Assembly (NCBI GenBank): GCA_947311845.1
Contig: CAMZMU010000027.1
Location: forward strand, 45,618,053-45,682,052
Direction of reading: 5' to 3'
DNA length: 64,000 nt
Origin: Poa pratensis
Taxonomy: Eukaryota; Streptophyta; Magnoliopsida; Poales; Poaceae
The position numbers and the translations under genes are program-made. Shown here piece by piece: positions 34,201-45,648 of this stretch. The stretch's first letter is position 1. Each line of letters starts with the position of its first letter. The notes beneath the pieces are model-generated. The model was given only the letters and a program-made list of their open reading frames with translations, did not search any database and had not been told where the DNA came from.

Positions 34201-36577
34201 AAAATCTGACTAAAAATTGGTGAAAGAGCTGACAAGTATATCTCTTACTTTGTCAACAGTAGTAGTACTTTTTTTTTGAATTTTACCATATATATTAAAC
34301 CAGCAAAGAGTACACGATTACATCGATTACAAAAACAATACTAAAAGAGACGAGCAAATCTATGAGATCTTCAAGCCCTTTCTTCTTCCATGACACAATC
34401 TTGTACTTTTCTGAAGGCAGCCGTAGAACAACGCCGAATACACCAAACCACAGACCTGTGAATACCAACGAAGGTTCTCCCCTTTTAATTTTGAGCCGCA
34501 ATGCCAAGGCTTTGTGCACGCACGCAGCCATTAAATTAATCAAGCAACATCGGCAAGAGCACCACCACTGATATTCCAGGGACAAATAACCGAACCACTT
34601 TAACAGTAGTAGTACTTTAATTCACGAGTAACTTCTAGTTTTTACCACCTAATTGTGATATTATGCATTTACCCCATTAAATATGTGTTTGCCACATTTT
34701 CCCCCTTAGTTGTGACCTTGTGACGTCTTTTACCCTGTTTTATTAATTTCCCCAAATTAACAATGCAGACCCATGTGTTAGGAAGAGGTGGAAGCTGACT
34801 AGGTGGACAACTTAGGTTCGTACTAGCTCGTTTCCGATAAGGTGCAGGAGCAGTGTGGTGCAGCTAGCCGCACCTGTTCGGCACAATTGACACAATTTAA
34901 TTAATTGGACTAAAGCTGATGAAGTTCAAGGGGATTTGACATTATTAGGTATGCCTCTAAAAGTACACGGCCGAGTTGTATGCCCAGTCAGCTGCCATTC
35001 ATCCTAACAAGTGGATCTAGTTTTTTAGCCTACGACAAAATAATAAAATGGGCTGAAAGTAGTCACAGCGTCACAAGTAAGATATATAAAATAATAACCA
35101 AACTAACAGAGACGGGCAGGCTTGAAATGCACACTACGGAAAATCTAAAGGAAATATATAAAAAAGGATGACAGTTGGTATCAAGATTCCAGAACAAAAC
35201 AGTCACAAACAAAGGGAGATTCAAGAACAATCAAGTTAGCAGCTTTGAATCATTAAGGTCACATATTTGATAGAAACCTAATTTTCATGTGCACAGCTCG
35301 TTCGTACAACTAACATGCATACTTCTTCTGTACTTCAAATAGTTCGTCTGGCAATGAAGTCCATATGCCGGCAGACAAAATAATTTATGAAACTCCATAA
35401 AAAAAATGAAACACATCAACTTACCAGTTGTCTGGGCACCCAATCCACGTATCCTCCTGTCCTGATCATATTCCAGCCGCTCCCATACGCACATCTCTGC
35501 ACAAATCGAATTCAAAAGAGGAAACTATTTGACTTATGGTGATCATATCAAGATGCAAACTTGGAGTCAAGAAACTGAGGTAATTTGCTAGAACGAAGTA
35601 ATGCTTTTCAAAAGGAAAGCGGCCAAATTAAGAGGCGTAGACAACAAAGTGTTTTCCAAGTTGTTTTCTTTCTGTAACCCGTGTTGCAACTATATTTCTT
35701 GCAATGCGAATATAGAGCTTTCTTATCTTATTCCTTTTTACTTGAAAAGGTAGAATATACCCGCTTATATATATAATGGCAGAGCTTATCATTTGAACTT
35801 CACTAGGAAAAACACTGAATCTGCTCAAACTTTATCATGAGATAATGGAAGAGCCGTCGCTTTCGGTGTGTTCAAGAAAAAAGAGGAATATACTGAAACA
35901 AGATGATCTGCTCCAGCATTAAACGGATTCAGAAACACAGCAGCGCAATGAAGAAAATAAAATATGTAGAAGAGGAATGGCAGTTGGCAATTCCTCCCAA
36001 CTGACCCCCTCCAGCTCGTATTGTTTTTGTTATTTGGGCTAAAATTAAGGAATTCATCGCTGAATTAAACGGGTCGGGTGGTGCTAAAAGAAGCACTGAT
36101 CCACACAGAATTCTTTTTCCCAAAAGAAAACTAATTGGGGGAAAGGATGAATGCCAGAAAGAAACAGTCTGGATTAGAATTCAACTAGTAGGAGATGAGA
36201 AGCTAGGAGGGGGGCTGGATGATGCACCTTCATACTCGGAATCGCTGTCGGCTTCCTCGGCCGTGTCGCCCTCGTCGGCGCTGAAATCGGAGTCCGGCGA
36301 CCTGATGTTGAGCCACTTGCGCAGCACCGTCTTGCGCCACACCTGCACACAACAGTTACAGTCACAAACTAGCAATTGAATAACCGGCTGAAATACCGAA
36401 TTCCGACCAAACAAGCGTCTCCACGCGCGCGGGCACCTGGTTCTGCTTCCTGGCCTTGCGCTGCGCCTCCGGGGGAAAAGCTCCGGGGAGGCTCCCCGTC
36501 TCCGACTCCCCGAGCCGGGACAATGGGCGAGGAGCCGTCGCGGCCCGCCTGGGCGGGTGGGAGGACTTGGCCGCCAT
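31239..36577 (-). CDS. type I inositol polyphosphate 5-phosphatase, 10 exons, 702 aa
   Basis: Removes the 5-phosphate from inositol polyphosphates (such as InsP3) and possibly phosphoinositides, so it tunes phosphoinositide signalling. Proposed exons on the - strand: 36577-36437, 36342-36228, 35496-35425, 34113-34023, 33815-33711, 33498-32583, 32296-32112, 31924-31816, 31743-31601, 31470-31239. All phases join, giving 2,109 nt. Landmarks: [10 protein letters not shown] near the N-terminus, an acidic stretch, [77 protein letters not shown] (usual form GDLNYR), RTPSWCDRIL and LSDHRPV. The two catalytic signatures are present. The layout fits plant At5PTase1/2-like enzymes. The region between residues of exon 6 (Ser/Asp-rich insert) is long and carries a 34-residue direct repeat. 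Intron 3 holds a LINE insert; a Mutator-type element lies 243 bp upstream of the ATG. The start MAAKSS was chosen because an upstream in-frame ATG precedes only low-similarity sequence. Confidence 0.92.
33071..33274 (-). repeat. exact 102-bp in-frame duplication within exon 6 of the 5-phosphatase
   Basis: The block beginning tttcatcaggagcag at 33071 is repeated from 33173 with no visible difference. Each copy encodes 34 residues that include [18 protein letters not shown] and [12 protein letters not shown]. The frame stays open. It falls in the variable insert, outside the catalytic motifs. Confidence 0.9.
34272..34601 (-). mobile_element. 5'-truncated LINE (or other poly-A retroposon) in intron 3 of the 5-phosphatase
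   Basis: 330 bp bordered by perfect 17-bp direct repeats aacagtagtagtacttt (34255-34271 and 34602-34618). The left border has a T-run, i.e. a poly-A tail on the - strand, preceded by a LINE-like 3' end (ggtttaatatatatgg). One open frame (34295-34585) is not recognised as RT. Confidence 0.8.
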
Positions 36578-36819
36578 TCCCGCGCGGCGGTTGCTTCGCC
36601 CCAAGAACACGATAGCTACGTCTGTACTTGCTTGGCAGTAGCCTTTTGCTGTCCTTCCTTCTCCGGCTCTCCTTCCTTCCGTAAACACGGGGAGCAGGGT
36701 AGCTAGCGAATGGGAGGCAGATTTATCGCGCCCGGATGGAGTTGTTGTTGGCCTGCAGCTGAGAACCCGGGGAAGAAGCTCACTCACCAAGTCACCACTG
36801 ACCACCACCACCAGGAATA
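36578..36819 (-). promoter_or_regulatory. remaining proximal 5'UTR/promoter of the 5-phosphatase
   Basis: Only 242 bp separate the ATG from the Mutator-type element. CT-rich sequence on the coding side resembles a 5'UTR. No clear TATA box is seen here. The TSD of the transposon (ccaggaata) lies at 36811-36819. Confidence 0.4.
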
Positions 36820-38388
36820 GAGTTAAATACAGTAACAGTCCCTGTACTTGTCCAGCTGGTTCGATTTAGTCCTCTTACTCGGAATTTGCAGAATTTTGTC
36901 CGTGTACTTGTTAATTGGACTCGATTTAGTCCAAAACTATGTTTGCTGACTAATTTGAGCTGACGCGGACGCCACGTCGGCAGAAATTTTGCAAGAACAC
37001 CCTCCCGCATCTGCCACGCTATTTTCCGTTGCCAGCAGTTTGCAGGAACCCCTGCCAGTAGTTTGCAACGCTATGGACCATCTGATCAATTAGGAACTGC
37101 GTTCTAGTTCAGTCAGTTGAGTTTGTCCAGGGAAAAAGTAGTAGTAAGCGGAGGCGGCGATGGCGGCGGCGATCGCTGGACCGGAGGCGCCTGTTCGTGG
37201 AGGGTGTACGGCGGCGAGGCGGCACCGGCGGCAAGGAGACAAGTTGCAACGAATTGAACATTACATTGTAAAAAATCACTCGAAATTCACTGCAATAGTT
37301 ATGTTAACTAGCACAGGTTCAACATTTCATAATTGAAAGACCAAAAGGATGGTTTAAACACCAAAATGATGCAGCAGTACATGGTTCAAAGCATTACATG
37401 GTAGAAATGCCAGCATATTCAACGATGGTTCAAAGCATTACATGGTGCTAACCATTACATGGTAGAAATGTCAGCATATTCAACGATCTTCTCTGCCAGT
37501 ATTTTTTGCTTCGCAAGTCTATGAGCTTCTGCAATCTGTGATTGGGAAGGTGACATTGGCCTCTGTGTGGACAAATCCACTTGACTTGCAATGAACTCAC
37601 ACTCTGGAAGTGGTTCTTGAGTTGGCACTGGTTGGGACTGCTGAACTTGTGCCTGCAGTGCCGAAAGGGATGGTTGAAATATGATATAGAAATGTTTAGT
37701 GCAATGTTTAGCGAAAGTATTTACCTCATGTACTAGGCTTCCAATAACACTGTCGAAAGGGATGGTTGAAATATGATAAGAACATGGGTCGACAAAATAA
37801 ACACGCAGACGTGATTGCTACTCTACAGAGACGATCCTAAAGACAAAATCTTTGCAAAAAAAACGCCAGCGGAGAGGTCGAGGTGAGGATAAGCCGTACC
37901 AAAACAGGGTGGTGGTTCCCCTTCTTGGCGGCGGATTGGGGTCATCGCCGCCGCGATTAACGCGGCCGCCGGTGCCGCCTCGCCGCCTACACGAACAGCC
38001 GCCTAACTTCCGGTCAAGCGATCGCCGCCGCCGTCGCCTGCCTCGCCTCCTCCGCTTACTACTCCTAATTTTTCCCTTCACGAACGCAACCGACTGAACT
38101 GGAACACCGCGGGTCGCTTCATAAGGGATCAGATGGTCAGGGGGGGGGGGGGGGGGTCTGCAAACTGCTGGCAGCGGACCGGAAAATAGTGTTGCAGATG
38201 CGGAAGGGTGTTCTTGCAAAATTTCTGCCGACGTGGCGTCCGCGTCAGCTCAAATTAGTCGGCAAACATAGTTTTGGACTAAATCGAGTCCAATTAACAA
38301 GTACACGGACAAAATTCTGCAAATTCCGAGTAGGAGGACTAAATCGAACCAGCTGGACAAGTACAGGGACTGTTACTGTATTTAACTC
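36820..38388. mobile_element. Mutator-like element (MULE) with about 197-bp TIRs and perfect 9-bp TSD
   Basis: The termini GAGTTAAATACAGTAACAG... (36820-37016) and its complement (38192-38388) match over about 197 bp with about three differences. Flanked by ccaggaata at 36811-36819 and 38389-38397. Length is 1,569 bp. The interior has no full transposase. On the - strand at 37450-37660 an open stretch gives EPLPECEFIASQVDLS and AEAHRLAKQKILAEKIVEYAD, possibly the end of a MULE or captured gene. A GC-rich block follows at 37860-38090, and a poly-G run at about 38141-38156. A 22-45-bp repeat of ggttcaaagcattacatggt occurs around 37382-37485. Confidence 0.9.
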
Positions 38389-38397
38389 CCAGGAATA

Positions 38398-39992
38398 CTC
38401 TAGAGTGGATCTAGCTCGCCCGGTCGGGCCAGCTTGGAATCAGCTTCTTCTCGGGTATGGCTACAGTTGGCTAGTCTTCTTTTTGCCGATCTCTGCGACG
38501 CTATAGGCTTACTATAGCTATAGCAACGTCCACCCACCACCTGGGAAGCCAACACAACACAGCGGACGCCCTCTGGCCTTATCTCGTTCGGAACGGAAAG
38601 GAAAAAGGGAGCTGCTTGCCATCCACGCGGTGGAGCTGTAGCTTTCCTCATTTACTTCTGCTCTTCAACGCGACACTGTGCCGCCCTGCCTGCCTATGGC
38701 TCCCCTCACTCTACGTCTACTCCAACCGATCTTTGTAGATTGGAGTACTTGTCATTACTAGATCAGATCACAGTGCTTGATCTTTGGATACGTAAAGCGT
38801 GTTTGCCTTTGCCGACTAGCGAGCTTGTCCATTTAACGATCGTCGATAAATTCAAACATTGCATTTGCATTTGCATCGACCGAGAGCCAACTTTTAGCAA
38901 GGTAGAGATTGAGCGGCGCCGTTTCTGTACTCAAATCTGCATGCCAATAGCTCCCACGCATGTCTGCAGGCGCTTCTTCCTGTGGCTCGACGGCGAGAGT
39001 CCCCGAACTGATTAAATTTACTCGTGTTGCTTGCTTCGTCACGCCTATTTTTATCTTTATTTTTGGATCCAAGCGGCCTTTGTCTAGCTAGCTAGGCGAT
39101 ACTCCTACAAACCAGTGTCAGTGGACAGCAGGTGAGGTTTTTCTCCGCCTTTTGAACCTTTTCGTGTTTGAATAAGTGTTCTGTTCCAATTAAGATTTCT
39201 TGATTGCAATATCGGACACTTTACGTGCAAGTTCGGCATGTCTACACGGCTGGGTGGGCCCTGCGCAAATATTAATACGGCACCACGCCCAACTAGTGAT
39301 CCATATAGCTTATTATTACTTTGCACACTTTGTTCAAAAAATTATTACTTTGCACACTGGTGATGCAAAAAAATGTCTATGTACGCCCCCACCGAGCAGA
39401 AAACTCCATCCGCAAGTCGTTGTCCTCAACAGGAGGCAACGAGCTATACGATAAATCACTTTGACTTTGACTTCCGAGTTATAGTGATATCTTTTATAGA
39501 AATAAAAGTATATTTATAAGTTTTAGAAAATCTGAATGTAATCAATCATGCATCATAAAAGTATGCAAAATCACAATGTGAATTTTTTTGTGTCACGGGC
39601 TCCACAAAATGAAGAAAAATCTTGTAGTTTTTAAAGATTTGGAAGTGTGTATACTCTGATTCACACATTTGTCATTTTTATGTATCTCTACATATAAAGT
39701 ATTTTGAACTGAGATTTTACTCGTTTGAGAAATACATTAACAGCTCGCATGATTTTTTTTTTCCATTTTAAAAACTTGTACAAATGATATTTAGTTTTTA
39801 AAAATAAAAAAATACTGGAATTCGAAAGCCAAAAATTTCTATTCCTAGCTAGCACCAACAAACCATACACGGCTATACAGAATAGTACTTCATGCTCCAC
39901 CTTCCCCGGCCAAAATTGACATGAACTGTAACAGTGGAACTCATCGATCCGTCGACATAGAATCACTAATACTATACAGTCTGTTGTCTACA
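38398..39992. other. gene-free stretch upstream of the 5-phosphatase
   Basis: Probably holds the displaced distal promoter of the 5-phosphatase near 38400-38700. 39470-39760 is AT-rich with MITE-like pieces (tttgtcatttttatgta, ggaagtgtgtatact). No gene was seen. Confidence 0.4.
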
Positions 39993-41090
39993 CCAATCAA
40001 TGAGTTGTCATTCTATTTGCCACGTAACCAATGGGCTGGTGTAGCTGTATGCAAGACTGACAATTAGTACTACTAGTATTCTTCCAACAACTACGAGTTG
40101 GCATGCCTATACAATGGCAGTTCTGGATTCTACGGCAGGCAATGATATATGTCTTGAAAAGATTATTCCTACCTTTTTGTTGGTATTAGGCCTAGTGGTC
40201 TACTTTTTTTTGGAGGTCTACTTTGACTACTTTCTGAAACACAATACTCCACTGGTACGAATTCATGGGCAGTAGTATTTGAAAACCTTGGTAATGCTGT
40301 GTTACCAGGAGAATGTCGCTGTCTTCCATCAAGCAGAGATTAAAATATGTGGAGTTCAGTACTCTGCTATATAATCTGTTAACCGAGTTGTAGCGCAAGA
40401 ACAAAATGGTCTCCTCTTGTGTTGGAGAAGGAAACACGATGGTCATCATGGTACTATACTATCTATTATCATCACCAGTTTCATTCTTGTCGTCTATGGT
40501 ACGAGGAGAATATCTGTTTTTATGTCTTACAATATTCACACATATACTACTAGTACTTTCTGGTGTTGCATGAACTCAGGCCGGTCAGGGAGATCAAATT
40601 TTTCTCGAAATGTGGTGCGGATTTTCGGCCTCTGCCTCCAACCTGACCATCTTTTTTTGCTTGTGCAATAATAATATGCAACATATCTGCAACCAAATTG
40701 AACAATAAAGCGGAGAGAGTATCCCTTGCGGTAACCCTTTTACTTTTCGGAAGTAATGACCGATGTCATCACTAACTCGTATTGCAACACTCACTTCCTG
40801 AACAAATCTAACAATCCATTCACACCACTGTGGTGCAAAACCTTTCATGCGGAGAACTTCTAATAAAAAAGACCATTTAACCTTATCATAAGTTTTTTCA
40901 TAATCAATTTAAATAATACAACATCTAGCTTCTTACGGCATAATTCATGTATGGCCTCATGAAATACTACTACCCCCTCTAATATGTTTATCCTAGGAAT
41001 AAATGCTTTTATTGGATCCAATTAAATCAGCTGACTGGAGAATCAAGTATCATGCATGCATCATTTATTTTGAGATGTTTTAAGGTGCAT
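39993..41090. repeat. duplicated host segment, copy A (first part)
   Basis: Matches 58398-59210 block by block: gccacgtaaccaatggg, cttccaacaactacgagttggcat, gactactttctgaaacacaat, aatgtcgctttcttccatcaag, cacgatggtcatcatggtac and aaatcagctgaytggagaatcaa. It is interrupted at about 40588-41010 by a LINE fragment absent from copy B. The rest of copy A resumes after other insertions near 54980-55062, 56405-56430 and 57440-57480. Confidence 0.8.
40588..41012 (-). pseudogene. LINE reverse transcriptase fragment
   Basis: On the - strand: a decayed YDKVKWSFLLEVLRMKG-type stretch, then FAPQWCEWIVRFV, VSDDIGHYFRKVKGLPQG (RT block corresponding to LRQGDPLS). It is 5'- and 3'-incomplete. Its absence from copy B of the duplication marks it as an insertion. 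The flanking repeats (ggagatcaaatttt / tggatccaatt) are only approximate. Confidence 0.75.
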
Positions 41091-41397
41091 CAAATCAATA
41101 TGATTTCGTCGGTTCGATGTGATCTCATGCACTACAGGAATGGCGCTATACGCCAACGGCCACCCCGCCACGGCCAGCCCGTCGGGGTGGCCCACGGTGT
41201 AGCTTTTGCCATCGGCGTAGAGAAGCTACGCCGACGGCCACCCTCGGCGTAGCTTTTGCCATCGGCGTACACCTCGCGCAGGCCGTCGGCGTACAAAGGC
41301 CGTCGGCGTAGAGTCAGATTGGGCTTTTGAAAATCTTTATTTTTTATGTATATAGCTACGCCGTCGGCATAGCTATGTTTTTTTCAATTTTCATTTA

Positions 41398-41475
41398 ATA
41401 TGGAATAATTCATATCTTTAAATCCGTAAATCGAAATGTAACAAATAAAATGTCTAAATCGATTAAAAAATGAGG
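41398..41475. repeat. inner inverted repeat of the CACTA element, left copy
   Basis: ggaataattcatatctttaa...ctaaatcgattaa pairs with its inverted copy at 43385-43462. Confidence 0.75.
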
Positions 41476-41510
41476 GTCTATGTGAAATTACTTCCGAAAA
41501 ATCGGTATAA

Positions 41511-43344
41511 ACTCATTTAACTAGGCGAAAGTAGGTACAAATCAAGAAAATTCCTAATAATTGGGGATTATCCATCAAATGTGGACTACTCTTTGTGAGA
41601 ATTAGATGGGTGCCATTTTGCGCCATATTTTTTGTACTTGGTTCACAAAAAAGTCATTTTTACCACTTAGAAAAAGGAAAATGATATTTATAAAAATAAT
41701 TTGAAAAATCCCTTCTGAACCATTGTTTCCTATACCAAGATACACCTATTTGTCGAATATGAGAACTTTATCACAAACTATGCTGTGGGAATGGTGATAA
41801 CCTGATCATTTGGTTTGAAACTTATAAATGTTCATACATGATAGACCTTTTTATGAAGATTTTTTTTGAACAATTTGTCAAAAATCAAGTTTATCATTTT
41901 TAATAGCAACTAGTACACATAAAAAGACTCCATGCCAGAGGATTTTTTTTTTTGAGGTTTTGTCACTTTATTTGATTTTTTTTCAAAAAAGGTCAAAATG
42001 GCCTCCATGACTATTCATCGAAAGAGATCAATTATTCTAAAACTATCGATGTTTCTGTGATATAACCACTAGTTGTGTACCTTAAAATGATTTTTTTAAA
42101 AAAATTCAGACCAAACTATCAAACACTTGTAATTCAAATTTGGATTACTTTCAGAAAATCAGGATAAACTCATTTAACTAGGCGAAATTAGATAGAAATC
42201 AAAAAAATTCCTAATACTTGGGGATTATCCATCAAATGTGGACTACTCTTTGCGAGAACTAGATGGGTGCCATTTTGCACCATATTTTTTGTACTTGGTT
42301 CACAAAAAACTTAATTTTTGACACTTAGAAAAAGGAAAAATATATTTATTAAAATAATTTGAAAATCCCCTCGGAACCATTGTTTCTTATACCAAGATAC
42401 ACCTATTTGTCGAATATGAGAACTTTATCACAAACTATGCCGTGGGAATGGTCATAACTTGGTAATTTGGTTTGAAACTTATAGATGTTCATACATGATA
42501 GACCTTTTTATGAAGATTTTTTTTGAACAATTTTTCAAAAATCAAGTTTATCATTTTTAATAGAAACTAGTACACATAAAAGGTGTCCATGCCAGAGGAT
42601 ACTTTTTTTGAGGTTTTTTTTCACTTTATTTGATTCTTTTCAAAAAACGTTCAAAATGGCCACCATGACTATTCATCGAAAGAGGTCAATTATTTTAAAA
42701 CTATCGATTTTTCTGTGATATAACCACTAGTTGTGTACCTTAAAATTATTTTAAAAAAAATCAGACCAAACTTTCAAACACTTATAGTTCAAATTTGGAT
42801 TACTTTCGGAAAATCAAGATAAACTCATTTAACTAGGCGAAATTAGATAGAAATCAAGAAAATTCCTAATACTTGGGGATTATCCATAAAATGTGGACTA
42901 CTCTTTGTGAGAATTAGGTGGGTGCCATTTTGCACCATATTTTTTATACTTGGTTCACAAAAACGTCATTTTTGCCACTTAGAAAAAAATCCCTTCAGAT
43001 CCTTTGTTTCCTATACCAAGATACACTTATTTGTCGAATACGAGAACTTTATCACAAACTATGCCGTGGGAATGGTCATAACTTGGTCATTTGGCTTGAA
43101 ACTTATAGATGTTTATACATGATAGACCTTTTTATGAAGATTTTTGTTGAACAATTTGTCAAAAATCAAATTTATCATTTTTAATAGCAACTAGTACACA
43201 TAAAAGGACTCCAAGCTCGAGGATATCTTTTTTGAGGGTTTTTTTCACTTTATTTGATTTTTTTCAAAAAAAAATGTCAAAATGGCCACCATGACTATTC
43301 ATCGAAAGAGGTCAATATTCTAAAACTATCGATGTTTCTGTGAT
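41511..43344. repeat. about 656-bp tandem repeat, 2.8 units, inside the CACTA element
   Basis: actcatttaactaggcgaaa starts units at 41511, 42168 and 42823 (periods 657 and 655). Shared blocks include ttggggattatccat, ggtgccattttgc and gaactttatcacaaactatg. The last unit stops near ctatcgatgtttctgtgata. Open frames here are not conserved between the units. Confidence 0.9.
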
Positions 43345-44063
43345 ACCCAAAAGATGATATGGATGTCATATTTGAATTCCTCTAATTTTTCTAATCGACT
43401 TAGACATTTTATTTGTCAAATTTCGATTTACGGATTTAAAGATATGAATTATTCCATATTAAATGTAAAAGGAAAAAATAAATTAAAATTCATTTTATAG
43501 TTATTTATTGAAAAAATATTATTGCATAATCATTGTTATTTATTCAAATCAATTTTTAAAATTTAAACAATAAAAAGTGTAACATAATGACTCAGGGGTT
43601 AATATGATTGATATGATACTATTATCAGTAAGTTCTAACTTCTCATTTGGAAGCTATTATGGAAGGAACTCAAAAGTTAAACGTGTTTGGCTGGAGCAAT
43701 TTGAAGATGGATGACCGAATGGGAAGTTTGACTAGGGTAAGTACTTTGACCTAAAATTAAGGGTGCAATCAGAGATTAAGTATGTGGCTAAGTGAGAAAT
43801 TTCGAAATAGAAATAAAAAATATATAAAAAGTTCAAAAAAATTTGATAAAAATGTTCAAAAAAAGTTCAATTTTTTTGAAAATTTATTGAAAAAAATATG
43901 CCGACAGTTTGTACGCCAATGGCCCGGCCCTCGGCGCTACCGTACACCGACGGCCAAACGGTCTGAGCCGAGGGCTGCCGTCGGCGTATCATGTGCCGAC
44001 GGTTTAAGGACCTATGCCGACGGCTTCTAGCCGTCGGCGTATAGGCTCATTCCTGTAGTGATG

Positions 44064-44481
44064 GTCTAGATTAGAAATACTACTCCAATTTTTTCATAGT
44101 ATATCTCAGCCTGCGGGGTGCATTGGGCAGTTCACTACTGTTAAAAGTCCCGCAGCAAGGTTCCTCGAAAACGAGATGGTGTTTCGGCCGTCGCCAGATC
44201 TCATTGCCTCGTCGCCCTACCCTGGCCCTAGTATGCATGTGGTTGCACCCCTGCACGGAGGCGTGCTGCCGCATCACCACATGCGCGTCCAGGTGACAAC
44301 CGGAGGTAGGTCGCGAGAGCCGCCATCAGCAGGATCCTACTCCTCCGCTTATTGTGAGGTGAAGCTCCCTGAGGTTATCCCCATCCTCCTCTGTGACCAA
44401 ATCCTCTCCTTTCCCGCCGGCCCGTCTGTCTTTTCCCGGTTCCGTTCTCCGGTCGCTCGGATGATGGCGGCCATTGGGCTA
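44064..44481. other. gene-free stretch between the CACTA element and the LINE
   Basis: GC-rich with an open frame (44176-44631, + strand) that runs into the LINE tail. The protein is not recognised and the frame is probably fortuitous. Confidence 0.4.
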
Positions 44482-44651
44482 ATGACATTCTACATTTTTT
44501 CCGAAAAGGGGCCTACCCATCCTCTACATAAAAATGATGCATATGGCTGCTTTATTAAATTATTAAAGATTTGCACAAGTTACAGTTCATGGATCACACA
44601 AGGTCGAAACAAGTATCAACCACCAAAATAAATCAAGACAAAAAATATTCC

Positions 44652-45648
44652 TCATATCGAAATCCTATTATCAAAACGCCAGCCTGATCGGTTGTAAAAA
44701 TCCTTAGCGACCGTCTCCAACGTGTTGCACCCAGAATCCATTGCATGTCGCTGTTCCTCTGGTTGGAGATAGGACCACATACATATCCAATGAGTAATCA
44801 CCGGAATAACCTGCAAAAAGGATGGTTTTTTCGGCTTGTTAAAAACAAAATCATTACGCACATTCCAAATCGCCCACATGACAGCACACACTCCCACCCT
44901 AATTTGTTTTAAGTCTTTCTTAGCAATCCCTTTTAGCCAGTTCCCAAACAAGTTTGATATATGTTTCGGTGGGGCTAGACTAAAAGACATATGTACCACC
45001 CTCCAAACTATTTTAGCTAGTGGACATTCAAAGAAAAGGTGTTGTATAGATTCATCTTTATCACAGAAGCAACACCATTTATTTCCATTCCAACTCCTTT
45101 TCGCAAGATTATCTTTTGTTAAGATCACTTTACAGTAAAGAAACCACATGAAGATCTTGATTTTCAGTGGCACTTTAATCTTCCAAATATATTTCCTTAG
45201 GAATCTAGTTTGACCATTCAAGAGATCGAAATACACAGATTTTACTGTAAATAATCCAGAGCTAGTTAATCTCCACACAAAGACGTCTTGTTCATCCGAG
45301 AGATTAACCTGCATCAACCATTCAACCAAGTGTAGCCTGTTGTCCCATTTATTTCCTGTGAGCGCCCTACGAAAAGTTATATTCAGAGGTTGAGCTAAAT
45401 ATGTTCCTACCGAAACTTGTTTCCGATTAGCAATGTTATACAGCGTGGGATATTGTTGCGCAAGAGTATGATCTCCTAGCCAAACATCCTCCCAAAACCG
45501 TGTGTTTAATCCATTCCCCACAACGAAAGCACCTCTATTGAAGAAATCATCTTTTACCTTCATAAGCCCCTTCCAAAAAGGTGAGACAAAGGGTTGTGCT
45601 GTGACTTGGGCTAATGTTTTGGAGTGAAGATATTTATTTTGAAGCAAC
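44652..45648 (-). pseudogene. LINE ORF2 C-terminal part (zf-RVT region)
   Basis: An open frame of about 330 codons ending at 44652: FWEDVWLGD, YPTLYNIANRK, FTVKSVYFDLLNG, IWKIKVPLKIKIFMWF, WCCFCDKDESIQHLFFECPLAK and AVMWAIWNVRNDFVF. This is the zinc-binding region after RT in plant LINEs. It continues in frame with 53068 after the LTR element is removed (…GAG TTG | CTT CAA…). Confidence 0.9.

Larger units (their letters stand above)
41130..44060. mobile_element. non-autonomous CACTA (En/Spm) transposon
   Basis: The ends are CACTACAGGAATGGC and the complement, ATTCCTGTAGTG, with TSD atg at 41127-41129 and 44061-44063. Both subterminal zones carry many copies of gccgtcggcgta and close variants in both orientations, as CACTA transposase-binding repeats do. 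Length is 2,931 bp. No TNPD or TNPA coding is present; the interior is tandem repeats. Confidence 0.95.

Noticed and set aside
42907..43184. ORFs of 71-88 aa inside the CACTA element
   Set aside because: Not conserved in the other tandem units of the same sequence.
44176..44631. 151-aa ORF beside the CACTA element
   Set aside because: Its end runs into the LINE tail beyond the LINE's TSD, so the frame is fortuitous.
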